From the NCBI RefSeq assembly GCF_947495565.1, contig NZ_CANLZM010000014.1:1-64000 (forward strand): DNA of 64,000 nt, read 5' to 3'. A model generated the notes under the pieces. That model was not told where the DNA came from. It made no database searches and saw nothing but the letters and a program-made list of their open reading frames with translations. A program made the position numbers and the translations under genes. Shown here piece by piece: positions 27,266 to 35,712 of the stretch; position 1 is the first letter of the stretch, and the number at the start of each line of letters is the position of its first letter. The stretch is from an uncultured Pontibacter sp. (GTDB lineage: Bacteria; Bacteroidota; Bacteroidia; Cytophagales; Hymenobacteraceae).

Positions 27266-28147
27266 ATGAGCAAACGTACTAAAATCCGCTTTATCATTAA
27301 CCCGACCTCGGGCACCAACAGCCGCGTGGATGTACCTGCCCGTATTCAGAAGTATCTTGACAGCAGCAAGTATGATTGTAGTATAGAATATACAACTCAC
27401 GCAGGACACGCACCTGAGTTGGCAAACGAAGCTGCCAACCAAGGAGTAGAGGTAGTGGTGGCTGTGGGGGGCGATGGTACCGTAAACGAAGTCGCTCGTG
27501 GGCTTTTGAACACAGAGACGGCATTGGCAATACTTCCCAAAGGCTCCGGAAATGGCCTGGCGCGGCACCTCGAAATTCCGATGGGGCTGGAGGGAGCGAT
27601 GCGCATTATCAACCAAGGGCACGTAACTACAATAGACAGCGGCCAGATTAACGGGCACCCGTTCTTTACCACCGCCGGTATCGGCTTTGACGCCTACATC
27701 AGCTCAGTGTTTGCCGGTAACAAAAAGCGCGGTTTACAGACGTATGTGGAACTGGTGATGAAGGAGGTGCGCAACTATAAGCATCTGCCCGTAAAAGCAA
27801 GTATAAACGGAGATAACCTGGATACCGACTGCTTCGTGATGGCCTTTGCCAATGCCGCTCAGTATGGCAACAACGCCTACATTGCACCCACTGCCGATAT
27901 TCAGGATGGCTTACTGGATGTGTGCCTGGTGCGCCGCCTGGATCTGGTAAAGGCGCTGAACCTGAGCTATTGTATGTTAACCAAGCAACTGGCCAATGCT
28001 GATAGCGCAGAATATTTTAAGACGGACCATGTTACCGTGCAGACGGAGGAGGATATTATGTACCACGCCGACGGCGACTACCTGGGCAAAAGCAGAAATT
28101 TTGAGGTAAAAATGCTGCCGCTGTCGCTTAAGGTGCTGGTGCCTTAG
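27266..28147 (+). CDS. YegS/DagK-family lipid kinase
   Basis: A 293-residue diacylglycerol-kinase-type enzyme. It opens with RFIINPTSG, carries the catalytic nucleotide loop VAVGGDGTVNEVARGL (GGDGT at 68-72) and ILPKGSGNGLARHLEIP, and ends with the beta-sandwich segment HADGDYLGKSRNFEVKMLP. It phosphorylates diacylglycerol or a related lipid with ATP at the inner face of the membrane. Its real substrate in this group is not certain. The SUI1-type gene follows 68 bases downstream in the same direction. Confidence 0.9.
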   Translation: MSKRTKIRFIINPTSGTNSRVDVPARIQKYLDSSKYDCSIEYTTHAGHAPELANEAANQGVEVVVAVGGDGTVNEVARGLLNTETALAILPKGSGNGLARHLEIPMGLEGAMRIINQGHVTTIDSGQINGHPFFTTAGIGFDAYISSVFAGNKKRGLQTYVELVMKEVRNYKHLPVKASINGDNLDTDCFVMAFANAAQYGNNAYIAPTADIQDGLLDVCLVRRLDLVKALNLSYCMLTKQLANADSAEYFKTDHVTVQTEEDIMYHADGDYLGKSRNFEVKMLPLSLKVLVP

Positions 28148-28215
28148 AAGTTATGTATTGCGAATTAAGAATGGGTTTGTTGGCTCAATCCTTCAGAAAT
28201 CATTGATTATATAAG

Positions 28216-28563
28216 ATGCGAGATAAAAATAAGAAAGGCCGGCAAGGCGTAGTATACTCCACCAGCCAGGATTTCAACTACGAGTACGAGCAGGGAAACG
28301 AGCAGGAAACGCTGCCCCCACAGCAGCAGAACCTGAAAGTGATGCTCGATAAAAAAGCCCGTGGCGGCAAACAGGTAACGCTTATCACCGGATTTACAGG
28401 CACTGAAGACGACCTTAAAGAGTTGGGCAAAATGATTAAAAGCAAGTGCGGTGTAGGCGGTTCTGCCAAAGAGGGAGAGATTATGATTCAGGGCGATTTC
28501 AGGGACAAGGCGCTGCAGGTGCTGTTATCTTCCGGTTACAAAGCTAAAAAGGCGGGAGGCTGA
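28216..28563 (+). CDS. SUI1/YciH-family translation factor-like protein
   Basis: A 115-residue protein with an N-terminal polar tail and a C-terminal SUI1 fold: [40 protein letters not shown] and [12 protein letters not shown]. It is the bacterial relative of eIF1 (YciH), thought to influence start-site selection or act under stress. The length is right for the family. An ATG start at 28216 fits the usual N-terminus. Confidence 0.9.
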   Translation: MRDKNKKGRQGVVYSTSQDFNYEYEQGNEQETLPPQQQNLKVMLDKKARGGKQVTLITGFTGTEDDLKELGKMIKSKCGVGGSAKEGEIMIQGDFRDKALQVLLSSGYKAKKAGG

Positions 28564-28564
28564 G

Positions 28565-28645
28565 AAGGAGTTTGGGAATTAGAGAGTTAGAAAGTTGACA
28601 ATCTTAAACTGCTAAACTCTTTAACTCGCAAACTTTTTAACTCTT
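28565..28645. repeat. Degenerate GAGTT/AACTC repeat element
   Basis: The spacer holds GAGTT/AAGTT-type units on the left (GGAATTAGAGAGTTAGAAAG) and their complements on the right (AACTCTTTAACTCGCAAAC), so the transcript could fold back on itself. A related left half occurs at 53083-53125. It looks like a dispersed repeat family rather than a gene, and may also act as a terminator between the convergent genes on either side. Confidence 0.5.
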
Positions 28646-29067
28646 TAACTTAACTTGTCTATGTATTTCTTTGGTCCCTCCAGGAGCCAGTAGTTGGCGC
28701 TTTGCTGCACAAACACGTTGCCGGCAAGGGCCGAGGCTTTGGGAGGCGTCGGTTTGTAGACCTGTAGTGGCTGTTTCTCTTGGCTAGCTTTTACAAAACC
28801 GGCATCCTGCAGGCAATGCTGTAGTTGGTTTTGGGTATATTTTTTTACCGGCACGCGCAGCGCAGTACGGCGGTACAGGACCAGCATGGTTATGCTAAAT
28901 AGCAACGAAAACACAGCCGCGTTAAAAGCTATCTCCTGCAGCACTAATGTTATACTTGCCCCCGAAAATTTCCCGCTCAGGCCATACCATACGGCTGTCA
29001 GCAAGCAGTACATCGCAAAAAAGTATAAATTAAGCCGCACAAAGCGCAGCAAAGTATAGTGGCGCAT
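28645..29067 (-). CDS. Hypothetical two-helix membrane protein
   Basis: I do not recognise the 140-residue product. Two membrane helices are likely (about 9-31 and 44-66), followed by a basic stretch (YRRTALRVPVKKYTQNQLQH) and a cytoplasmic tail of about 70 residues ending WLLEGPKKYIDKL. It lies 19 bases downstream of kdsB on the same strand and is probably co-transcribed with it. Confidence 0.6.
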   Translation of the reverse strand: MRHYTLLRFVRLNLYFFAMYCLLTAVWYGLSGKFSGASITLVLQEIAFNAAVFSLLFSITMLVLYRRTALRVPVKKYTQNQLQHCLQDAGFVKASQEKQPLQVYKPTPPKASALAGNVFVQQSANYWLLEGPKKYIDKLS

Positions 29068-29086
29068 GTATGGTAGTGTTGAGTGA

Positions 29087-29827
29087 TTAATCCTGAATTT
29101 GCTGAATGGCTCGCTCCAGGTCTTCCGGTGTGTCTATGCCGATGGTTTCGTGGTGCGTGATGGCTGTGGTGATTCGGTAACCGTTCTCCAGCCAGCGTAG
29201 CTGCTCCAGCGACTCAGCCAGTTCTAGCGCAGACGGCGGTAGCTGTGTTATTTTCTCCAGAATATCAGTGCGATAGCCGTAAATTCCGATGTGTTTGTAG
29301 TAGGTATGCTGTTTGTGCCAGATATCGTTGGGTACGTTGCGGCAATAGGGAATAGGCTGCCTGCTGAAGTATAAAGCCTCTTTAGCCTTGTTTAGCACCA
29401 CTTTTGGAGAATTCACATTGAAAAGCTCCTCTGCCGTCTCCACTTTTTTGATGAGGGTTGCCAGCTGCGTCTGCGGCTCTTCAAAACAACTTGCCACTAA
29501 ATCAACCTGTTCTGGATGTATAAAAGGCTCATCTCCCTGTATGTTGATGATGTACTCAAAAGGCCGGTTGTGCTGCTTGTATGCTTCAAAGCAGCGGTCG
29601 GTGCCGCTCTGGTGCTGGCTACCCGTCATGACAGCTTTGCCGCCAAACGCTTGCACGTGCTCCAGAATCCGGGTATCATCTGTAGCCACCAATACTTCTG
29701 CCAAACGCGACTTCTTGGCCTGTTCATACACCCGCTGGATCATACTTTTGCCTTTGATATCGGTAAGTGGTTTGCCCGGGAAACGGGTGCTGGCGTAGCG
29801 TGCGGGAATAATGCCGAGTATTTCCAT
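29087..29827 (-). CDS. kdsB: 3-deoxy-manno-octulosonate cytidylyltransferase (CMP-KDO synthetase)
   Basis: A 246-residue enzyme that activates KDO with CTP for transfer to lipid A in lipopolysaccharide synthesis. Recognisable are IIPARYASTRFPGKPL at the N-terminus, VATDD, the segment MTGSQHQSGTDRC, INIQGDEPFI and the C-terminal HETIGIDTPEDLERA. The presence of kdsB shows a Gram-negative envelope. A small membrane protein gene follows closely. Confidence 0.96.
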   Translation of the reverse strand: MEILGIIPARYASTRFPGKPLTDIKGKSMIQRVYEQAKKSRLAEVLVATDDTRILEHVQAFGGKAVMTGSQHQSGTDRCFEAYKQHNRPFEYIINIQGDEPFIHPEQVDLVASCFEEPQTQLATLIKKVETAEELFNVNSPKVVLNKAKEALYFSRQPIPYCRNVPNDIWHKQHTYYKHIGIYGYRTDILEKITQLPPSALELAESLEQLRWLENGYRITTAITHHETIGIDTPEDLERAIQQIQD

Positions 29828-29895
29828 AACAAGTTACAGGTTTGGGATGAGCTTCAAAGTTACGTAAGAACCGCCACTAATCCAGCGGACGAAGG

Positions 29896-30597
29896 TTAGC
29901 AGCGGGCGGTTTTCTTTTTTTGACGGGGCCGCTGGGCAGCTTTATCTATGTAGGTAAGCGCATCCGGCACTTTGCAGGCTGTGCCACCCATGGCTACCTG
30001 CACCTTCCCAACTTGCCCGGCAGCAACTTTAGCCGGCTCTGCGAGCTGTGGCACAAAAGTGGCGGCGGCAATTATAAAACCATTCATGGTGTAGCGCACG
30101 CGGTTTGGCTGTTGGTGCAGGGTTTCTGCTACGCGGTTCAGGAGCTGCTGCAGGTGGGGCAGGTCCAAGGCGTTATCAGGTGTTATGCTTAGCAGATGGC
30201 TCAGGGTGGCCCAGCCGGCGGCGGCTATGTTCTCTTCCGAGGCTTCTATCCAGCGCAGTGCCAACTCCCAGCCATAAGCCGCCTCTGCCGCCACTTGGGC
30301 CACGGTATATTCGCTTAGATAATACCAGTAAGCCTGCTGCACCCATTCCTGCAAATCTTCTTTGGTCATGGCTTTTTCATCGGCAATTAAGCCCGCCAGG
30401 TACATGGCATCGGAGTTGCCGGTGCTATAAAGCTCTTTGGATAGTGCGTAGTGCTTTTTGATCTTCTTCTGCAGCGGTTTCAGGTCGCCTACTTTCACCC
30501 CGAAGAATGGCTCGCGTGCGCCATGTTTGGCAAGTGTACTTTTGGTGGTGCTGTTGCCGAGGCTTTCCAGCTGCTGCATTACTTCCGAAAGAGTCAT
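29896..30597 (-). CDS. AlkD-like DNA alkylation repair protein
   Basis: About 233 residues of the HEAT-like helical repeat family that excises alkylated bases. The start is placed at the ATG 30595-30597 (MTLSEVMQQLESLGN), since the upstream in-frame extension to 30651 has no family resemblance. Typical parts are LAKHGAREPFFGVKVGDLKP, KELYSTGNSDAMYLAGLIAD, the WE-type segment and the C-terminal MGGTACKVPDALTYIDKA. The end is basic (RQKKKTARC). It is upstream of kdsB on the same strand, with a 68-base gap. Confidence 0.88.
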   Translation of the reverse strand: MTLSEVMQQLESLGNSTTKSTLAKHGAREPFFGVKVGDLKPLQKKIKKHYALSKELYSTGNSDAMYLAGLIADEKAMTKEDLQEWVQQAYWYYLSEYTVAQVAAEAAYGWELALRWIEASEENIAAAGWATLSHLLSITPDNALDLPHLQQLLNRVAETLHQQPNRVRYTMNGFIIAAATFVPQLAEPAKVAAGQVGKVQVAMGGTACKVPDALTYIDKAAQRPRQKKKTARC

Positions 30598-30660
30598 AAA
30601 TAAGTGCCTTAGTTGCTGAAACAAGATAAGATAAAGCCTTTGCTCTTGCAAAAGCTTTCG

Positions 30661-30744
30661 TTACTCCTTATCCTGCTGGCTGCGAGAGGTCAGTACGATA
30701 AGGTTAGTAAGTAAGTAAAGGCCGAGGTAAAGGTACTTTGTCAT
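30661..30744 (-). CDS. Possible 27-residue membrane peptide
   Basis: ATG at 30742-30744 opens a 27-codon frame whose first 20 residues are MTKYLYLGLYLLTNLIVLTS, a likely single membrane helix, followed by a charged tail. It ends with TAA at 30661. It lies between the AlkD-like gene and the small lipoprotein gene. No homologue is known to me; it could be chance. The hydrophobic run with a polar end is what raises it above noise. Confidence 0.3.
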   Translation of the reverse strand: MTKYLYLGLYLLTNLIVLTSRSQQDKE

Positions 30745-30824
30745 TAGTTAAATTTTAAGGCGTATACCTTTAAGAGGAACTTTTTAAACAAAAAGTTGCA
30801 TCGACATGATAAATATTCAAATTA

Positions 30825-31154
30825 TTATTGTGCGTCTACAGAAATCACTCGAACGGCAGGCATCACGCGGGGCTGGGGCAACATACCGCAGCGGCGGTCA
30901 ATCGGGTTTGGTAACGGTTCATACTTCAACTGTACCAGGCTGATTTCCTGTTGCTTAAACTTATCAGGTATGGCTTCTTCGTTTTCGGGCAGGTAGCGCT
31001 CTCCGCCAATCTCAATTTCAAATCCGCAGCCGTCGGCCGCAATCTCGCCGGTCCAGTGGAGGGTAGCGATTGTTTGGGGGTTGGCAGCTTCCTGCTGAGA
31101 CGGGCTCTGACAAGAGGCAAAGGCTAAAAGCGCCAGGAGTAGGAGTGGTTTCAT
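30825..31154 (-). CDS. Small lipoprotein, paralogue of the next upstream gene
   Basis: A 109-residue protein with lipobox FASC (Cys 15) after MKPLLLLALLAFA. The mature part has ATLHWTGEIAADGCGFEIEI, then ERYLPENEEAIPDKFKQQ. This matches ATLVWTGDYALDGCGF and YKPTNEDEISSSYKEG in the protein at 31256-31522, so the two are duplicates. The family is unknown to me. The proteins may be secreted to the periplasm or surface. A second Cys pair (GCGF and RRCG) could form a disulfide. Confidence 0.65.
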   Translation of the reverse strand: MKPLLLLALLAFASCQSPSQQEAANPQTIATLHWTGEIAADGCGFEIEIGGERYLPENEEAIPDKFKQQEISLVQLKYEPLPNPIDRRCGMLPQPRVMPAVRVISVDAQ

Positions 31155-31255
31155 ACTTGTACAGTTTTAAGGGAGTAGTTCTGAATTTAACTTTTTCGTA
31201 GCTCTATGATTTTAACAATATTGGTTTCTGCGTTGGCTTGGCAGTACGGCTGTGT

Positions 31256-31522
31256 CTAGTGGTAATTGATGATAGTGGCTTCTACCTCAGTTGGAGAACC
31301 TTCTTTGTAGGAGCTGCTGATTTCATCCTCATTTGTCGGCTTATATTCTGTTTCGTTGATTCTGAGCATAAAACCGCAGCCGTCCAGCGCATAATCACCG
31401 GTCCAAACAAGGGTGGCATCCACGGTTTCTACAGTGGTGTTAGTTTCTTCGTCTTTGCAGCAGGAACTGAGCAGAAGTATACTTGCCAATAGCAGGGTGA
31501 GGGGCAGGAGTGTGCGTATCAT
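31256..31522 (-). CDS. Small lipoprotein, paralogue of the neighbouring gene
   Basis: Start set at the ATG 31520-31522 (MIRTLLPLTLLLASILLL), which begins a lipoprotein signal ending SSCC; the in-frame extension upstream to 31714 overlaps the next gene and has no signal. The 88-residue product contains ATLVWTGDYALDGCGFMLRI, as in the protein at 30825. It ends earlier than its paralogue, without the RRCG part. Function unknown. Confidence 0.65.
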   Translation of the reverse strand: MIRTLLPLTLLLASILLLSSCCKDEETNTTVETVDATLVWTGDYALDGCGFMLRINETEYKPTNEDEISSSYKEGSPTEVEATIINYH

Positions 31523-31601
31523 ACCTTTTCTCTTTATAGCAAGAGTCAGAGTTGGCGGACAAGGTTGCAGGGCAGCGCTAAATAAGTGAAAATCATTGAG
31601 C

Positions 31602-32300
31602 TTAGTGCTCAACTGTGGGAGGTGGTGTATAAGTAACCTTAGCTCTGACCGGCGGTGGCGGCGGCGGAAGTCCGGGCGCGGGAGGTATATTGTAAGGTAA
31701 GTAAAGCTTATCATCTATAGTTTTGACAAATTGCTCGCTCTTAGTTGTTGAAGCACCCAGAATGCGCTTACCTTCCGCAAGTTCCCAGGAATTGTAGTCC
31801 ATTGCTTTATACAAGCTCTCCAGTTCCTCAGGTAGCTTGTATGGCACAAAACCAATCGTATATACTTCACCATTAGACTTTACAACCTGAAAGAACAGGC
31901 TTGGGCCACAGTACGTAGGCGCCATTTCATCCGAATTTTCCCAATCATGGTAATAAAACTGATCTCCCTCCAGCGAAGCAAACTGTTCCAAAGCTGAAAC
32001 CAATGCCGCTTTAGAGGCAAATCCGTGCTGATGATGTGAGATAGAGTCGTTATAGAAGCCAGTCCATACTTCCATCTTGCCATTTTGAGGTTGCAGCGAA
32101 GTATAGCCAACCAGTTTTGGCTTAGGCTCCAAAAAGTCGTCCTCTAAGTTGATGTAGCCTTCCATGGAATCCTCCGGATAATAGTACCTGAACTGCACCA
32201 GGTGCACCTCCTTTATGCCGTGGCTTTTGATCACCTCCTCCTGCGGTTGGCATCCAGCAAGTATGGCTACTGCCGCAAGTATAAAGTATAGCTGCTTCAT
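31602..32300 (-). CDS. Lipoprotein with proline-rich C-terminus, unknown function
   Basis: A 232-residue protein with lipobox LAGC (Cys 17). The mature domain (about 25-190) has no motif I recognise; it contains DQFYYHDWENSDEM and EVYTIGFVPYKLPEELES. The last 30 residues are rich in proline (PAPGLPPPPPPVRAKV). Its ATG overlaps the stop codon of the NfeD-type gene (ATGA), so the two are translationally coupled. Two small paralogous lipoprotein genes follow on the same strand. Confidence 0.65.
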   Translation of the reverse strand: MKQLYFILAAVAILAGCQPQEEVIKSHGIKEVHLVQFRYYYPEDSMEGYINLEDDFLEPKPKLVGYTSLQPQNGKMEVWTGFYNDSISHHQHGFASKAALVSALEQFASLEGDQFYYHDWENSDEMAPTYCGPSLFFQVVKSNGEVYTIGFVPYKLPEELESLYKAMDYNSWELAEGKRILGASTTKSEQFVKTIDDKLYLPYNIPPAPGLPPPPPPVRAKVTYTPPPTVEH

Positions 32301-33658
32301 ACTACAGGCTCGATTTTCTTTACACGGAGTGCAAAAGTGCTTTGGTCTATTACCTGCACGGTATCGCCTTTCTCAATGAAGCCGTCACGGGCCTGGGCGT
32401 CGTACATCACATCGTCTATCATCACACGGCCGGAAGGGGTCATGCGGGTATGGGCAATGCCGGTTTTGCCAATCAGGTGCTCAGCGGTGTTGGCTGAGCG
32501 GTAGCCCTCTTTGCTATGAAAGGTATTGTTTAGCACTACATGCTGCATGGAGCGGCTGTTGAGCAGGCGGTTCCAAGTGAGCGCAATGACAACAGCTGCA
32601 CCCACCATGCCGGCCACCACCGAAATCATACTTCTCATCAGGTTTTCGGAAGGCACAAACGTAAAGTCGAACATCTGGTTGTTCACCATCACCAGCACCA
32701 ACGATACTACTGTAAGCGCAATTCCGCTGATGCCAGCTATACCGAACCCCGGAATCACGAACACCTCCAATAGTATAAGTATGATTCCGGCCACAAACAT
32801 CAGGATCTCCCAGTTCTCAGCAAGGCCATTCAAGTAGTAGGGCACCAAATACAACACACCAGCCACAATGGCAGCCATCAACGGAAAACCTACGCCCGGC
32901 GTTTGCAGCTCAAAGTATAAACCGCCCACTATAATTAGCAGCAGGATGCCGCTAATAAACGGGTTCAGGAAAAATGAAATGATGTTGTCGGTGGTGCTTA
33001 GCTCGTAACGGATAATCTCGGCATCCTGCAGGTTCAGTTGCTCCAACACGCCCGCCACGTTGGTGGCAGTGCCTTCGCAAAAGCCATATTTGATAGCCTC
33101 AGATGTTGTTAAGCTCAGCACCTGTCCGGCAGAAAGGGTGCTGTCCACGCTGGCCTCTACCATGGCCTCTGCCATATGCGGGTTGCGGCCGTTGGCCTCA
33201 GCAGTGGAGCGCATGATGGAGCGCATGTAACTCTGGTATTTTCCGGGTGCTGCTTCTCCGTCGGCACCTACCACGGTGGCGGCCCCAATGTTGGCACCCG
33301 GAGCCATATAAATACTGTCGCAGGCTAAAGAGATAAGAGCACCTGCCGAGGCGGCGTCTTTGTTGATGAACACATACACCGGTTTTGGGTATTCCAGTAG
33401 GCGCGTCCGGATCTCGTCTGCATCGTTCAGCGCACCTCCGAAAGTGTCAAGCTCCAGCAGCACATGGTCAACCTCCTGCGCCGTGGCCTCCTCCAGTGCC
33501 AGCTCCACATAGCGGTTGGTGCGTGGGTCAATCTCAGACTTTACTTCCATCAGCAGTACCTTTGGTTTAGCCTGTTGTGCAGCAGCAGACAAAGGCAGCA
33601 GGAGGCAGAGCAGCAGCGTGTATAAGATCAGATGCCGTAGCTTTAGGTATATTTCCAT
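32297..33658 (-). CDS. NfeD-family membrane-bound serine protease
   Basis: A 453-residue protein. After a signal peptide (MEIYLKLRHLILYTLLLCLL) there is a ClpP-like protease domain (about 32-210) with ELDTFGGALNDADEIRTRLL, FINKDAASAGALISLACDSI (Ser in SAG, the likely nucleophile) and PGANIGAATVV. Then come several membrane helices (about 232-370) and a C-terminal NfeD OB-fold (about 385-450) with GKTGIAHTRMTPSGRVMIDD. It fits the long NfeD class that cleaves stomatin-like partners in membrane quality control. No stomatin gene is adjacent here. A lipoprotein gene overlaps its stop. Confidence 0.9.
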   Translation of the reverse strand: MEIYLKLRHLILYTLLLCLLLPLSAAAQQAKPKVLLMEVKSEIDPRTNRYVELALEEATAQEVDHVLLELDTFGGALNDADEIRTRLLEYPKPVYVFINKDAASAGALISLACDSIYMAPGANIGAATVVGADGEAAPGKYQSYMRSIMRSTAEANGRNPHMAEAMVEASVDSTLSAGQVLSLTTSEAIKYGFCEGTATNVAGVLEQLNLQDAEIIRYELSTTDNIISFFLNPFISGILLLIIVGGLYFELQTPGVGFPLMAAIVAGVLYLVPYYLNGLAENWEILMFVAGIILILLEVFVIPGFGIAGISGIALTVVSLVLVMVNNQMFDFTFVPSENLMRSMISVVAGMVGAAVVIALTWNRLLNSRSMQHVVLNNTFHSKEGYRSANTAEHLIGKTGIAHTRMTPSGRVMIDDVMYDAQARDGFIEKGDTVQVIDQSTFALRVKKIEPVV

Positions 33659-33765
33659 AAATTTGTAGCAGATTAAGAGTCAGGTTCAGCAGATAATATA
33701 GTAAAATCCATAAGCATATCATACCGCTACTTTTTACATACGATTTTAAAGCCCCTGTGTGGCGC

Positions 33766-34533
33766 ATGAGGTTAGACAGCAGCACTGCCTGCCTTGCCCT
33801 GGAGGTTCGCGACCCTGACCTGCTGCTCACGCGGTTTTATACTTTGGATACCCCCGGCCTTACGTTAGAGGAGCTTAAACTGCCTCAGGCGCAGACTTGG
33901 TGGCAGGGCCTGGAGGATGCCGAGCACGGGAACATATACTTGCACGGCTACGGCAACCGGCAGCTGGGCCAGCACAAAGGTATACTTGCTTTTGATGCAT
34001 CAGGCCGAAACAAAGTTTGGGAAGCAGCGGAGTTGGCTTTTTATGGCGTGGCAGCAGCAGGAATTATTGCCTATAACCCGCAGCAGCCAGAGGGGGAGCT
34101 GCAGGTGCTTAGCCCTGTCACCGGTGAGCCTACAGGCAAGATATTAAGCCAGCAACAAGCCGCCGGGGAGGTGGCCCGCTATAACCACACACGCTTCCAG
34201 GATTGCCTGTACCCCACACTTTACCGTGAGGGCGAGGTTTACTTTGAGCAGGTGCAGGCTTTTATTCAGGAGCAGTTGCAGCTGCAGGCTGTTAAAGCCG
34301 TGGAGTACGCCGAAACCGAAACACACCTGGTGATCAGTTTTTATACTTCCGGAGAGGATGGTAAACTGCAGAACGAACTGGCAGTATTCGACCTGGCGGG
34401 AGAATTGCACCAAAAGGTGAAAATTGGGAGCGATTTGAGTGGGCTTGGTTCAGATACTTTTTTTATCTTTAAGCACAATTTATATTTCATCCTGAATAAA
34501 GACATTCTACAGGTTTTTCAACTTTTAGCCTAG
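33766..34533 (+). CDS. DUF4905-like protein
   Basis: About 255 residues with no signal peptide. The sequence (LALEVRDPDLLLTRFYTLD, WWQGLEDAEHGNIYLHGYGN, then PLYREGEVYFEQ-like and NHTRFQDCLYPTLYREG parts) resembles a beta-rich Bacteroidota family that I know as DUF4905. No catalytic residues stand out. I prefer the ATG at 33766, although a GTG three codons upstream is also in frame. The LysM-RlpA gene starts five bases after its stop, so the two form an operon, divergent from the NfeD gene. Confidence 0.6.
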   Translation: MRLDSSTACLALEVRDPDLLLTRFYTLDTPGLTLEELKLPQAQTWWQGLEDAEHGNIYLHGYGNRQLGQHKGILAFDASGRNKVWEAAELAFYGVAAAGIIAYNPQQPEGELQVLSPVTGEPTGKILSQQQAAGEVARYNHTRFQDCLYPTLYREGEVYFEQVQAFIQEQLQLQAVKAVEYAETETHLVISFYTSGEDGKLQNELAVFDLAGELHQKVKIGSDLSGLGSDTFFIFKHNLYFILNKDILQVFQLLA

Positions 34534-34538
34534 CCCTT

Positions 34539-35498
34539 ATGTTACGATCTTTTTTACTTTCACTTGTAGCAGTGCCTGTTCTCTCTTTTTCGGCTAAAGC
34601 CCTTGACATCAGTACAGTACGTGACTCGGTGGGGGTGGAGCGCAAGAGCGGCAAACTCTTCGTTCAGCACAAAGTAGAACCTAAAGAGACGCTTTACGCT
34701 CTCTCCAGAAAGTATAGCGTACCGGTAGCTCAAATTGTGGAGGCCAACCCAAGCGTGCAGACAACTATTAATATCGGCGAAATTGTGCTGATACCGCGCG
34801 GTTATGTATCAGCGGCTGCAAACACTGCTACCAAAAGCACAGCGCCTGCAGCCAGCAACCGGACTTACACTGTAAACAGCATCGGCAATAAAATGCACAC
34901 CGTGGAGCCAAAGCAAACGCTTTACTCTGTGTCCCGCCTTTACAATGTTTCTGTGGAGAACTTACGCTTCTGGAACAAGCTGCCGGGCAACAACATTGAG
35001 ATCGGGCAGGAACTGATTGTAGGAATAGGGGAGCCAACGCCTACCCAGAAGCCGGTATACATGCCTGAGTCTGATGATGAAATGACAAAAACTGCCGACT
35101 CAAACGCTGTAGCTTCTGCCGGGCCTGCTACTCCTACTTCTGTAGGGGCAACACCTGTTACTGTTACAACCAAAGAGCGTACAGAGGAATGGGGCACGGA
35201 AGAGGAAGCATCAACCGCTAACACAAACAAGATGATTGAGTCTGGGATGGCCGAAATGATCGACCCGAAGACAAACGATACAAATAAATACCTGGCGCTG
35301 CACAAAACGGCCCCTGTAGGTACTATCATGCAGGTTAAGAATGCCATGAACGGGCAAGTAGTTTATGTGCGCGTTATTGGCAAGCTGCCAGAAACCGGTG
35401 AGAACGAGCGTGTTGTAATTAGATTGTCTAAAAAGGCATATCAAAAGCTAGGGGCTGTAGACCCACGCTTCAGAGTTGAGCTTTCATACATGCCATAA
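34539..35498 (+). CDS. LysM protein with C-terminal RlpA-like domain
   Basis: A 319-residue exported protein with signal peptide MLRSFLLSLVAVPVLSFSAK. LysM 1 lies at about 43-88 (HKVEPKETLYALSRKYSVPV), LysM 2 at about 115-160 (MHTVEPKQTLYSVSRLYNVS), then a Thr/Ala-rich linker to 235 and a double-psi barrel at 245-319 (LHKTAPVGTIMQVKNAMNGQ, RVIGKLPETGENERVVIRLS). LysM binds peptidoglycan. RlpA-type domains bind or cut denuded glycan strands; the catalytic Asp/His pair is not obvious here, so binding is more likely than cleavage. It is followed by a terminator. Confidence 0.88.
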   Translation: MLRSFLLSLVAVPVLSFSAKALDISTVRDSVGVERKSGKLFVQHKVEPKETLYALSRKYSVPVAQIVEANPSVQTTINIGEIVLIPRGYVSAAANTATKSTAPAASNRTYTVNSIGNKMHTVEPKQTLYSVSRLYNVSVENLRFWNKLPGNNIEIGQELIVGIGEPTPTQKPVYMPESDDEMTKTADSNAVASAGPATPTSVGATPVTVTTKERTEEWGTEEEASTANTNKMIESGMAEMIDPKTNDTNKYLALHKTAPVGTIMQVKNAMNGQVVYVRVIGKLPETGENERVVIRLSKKAYQKLGAVDPRFRVELSYMP

Positions 35499-35524
35499 GG
35501 CTTGATAAGCATTCATTAAATTTG

Positions 35525-35556
35525 AAAGAGAGTCGGTGTAAGCTATCTCTCTTTTT
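35525..35556 (+). terminator. Terminator after the LysM-RlpA gene
   Basis: AAAGAGAG pairs with CTCTCTTT around a 14-base loop, followed by T's. Confidence 0.6.
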
Positions 35557-35652
35557 TCATTGCCATTACTTTATGAAGCAGTAAAGTTGAATCATTCCGG
35601 CACTTAAAAACCTGTTTGTGCGGCAGAAAATAGCGCATGGGCTATATATCTA

Positions 35653-35694
35653 AAACAGCAGAGGCGGCCCAAACCGGAGCCGCCTCTGCTGTTT
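35653..35694 (-). terminator. Strong hairpin terminator after fabH
   Basis: Sixteen-base arms (AAACAGCAGAGGCGGC and its exact complement) enclose ten bases. It lies 19 bases after the fabH stop codon and ends the yceD-rpmF-plsX-fabH cluster on the minus strand. Confidence 0.75.
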
Positions 35695-35712
35695 ATACTT
35701 TATACTGCTGTT

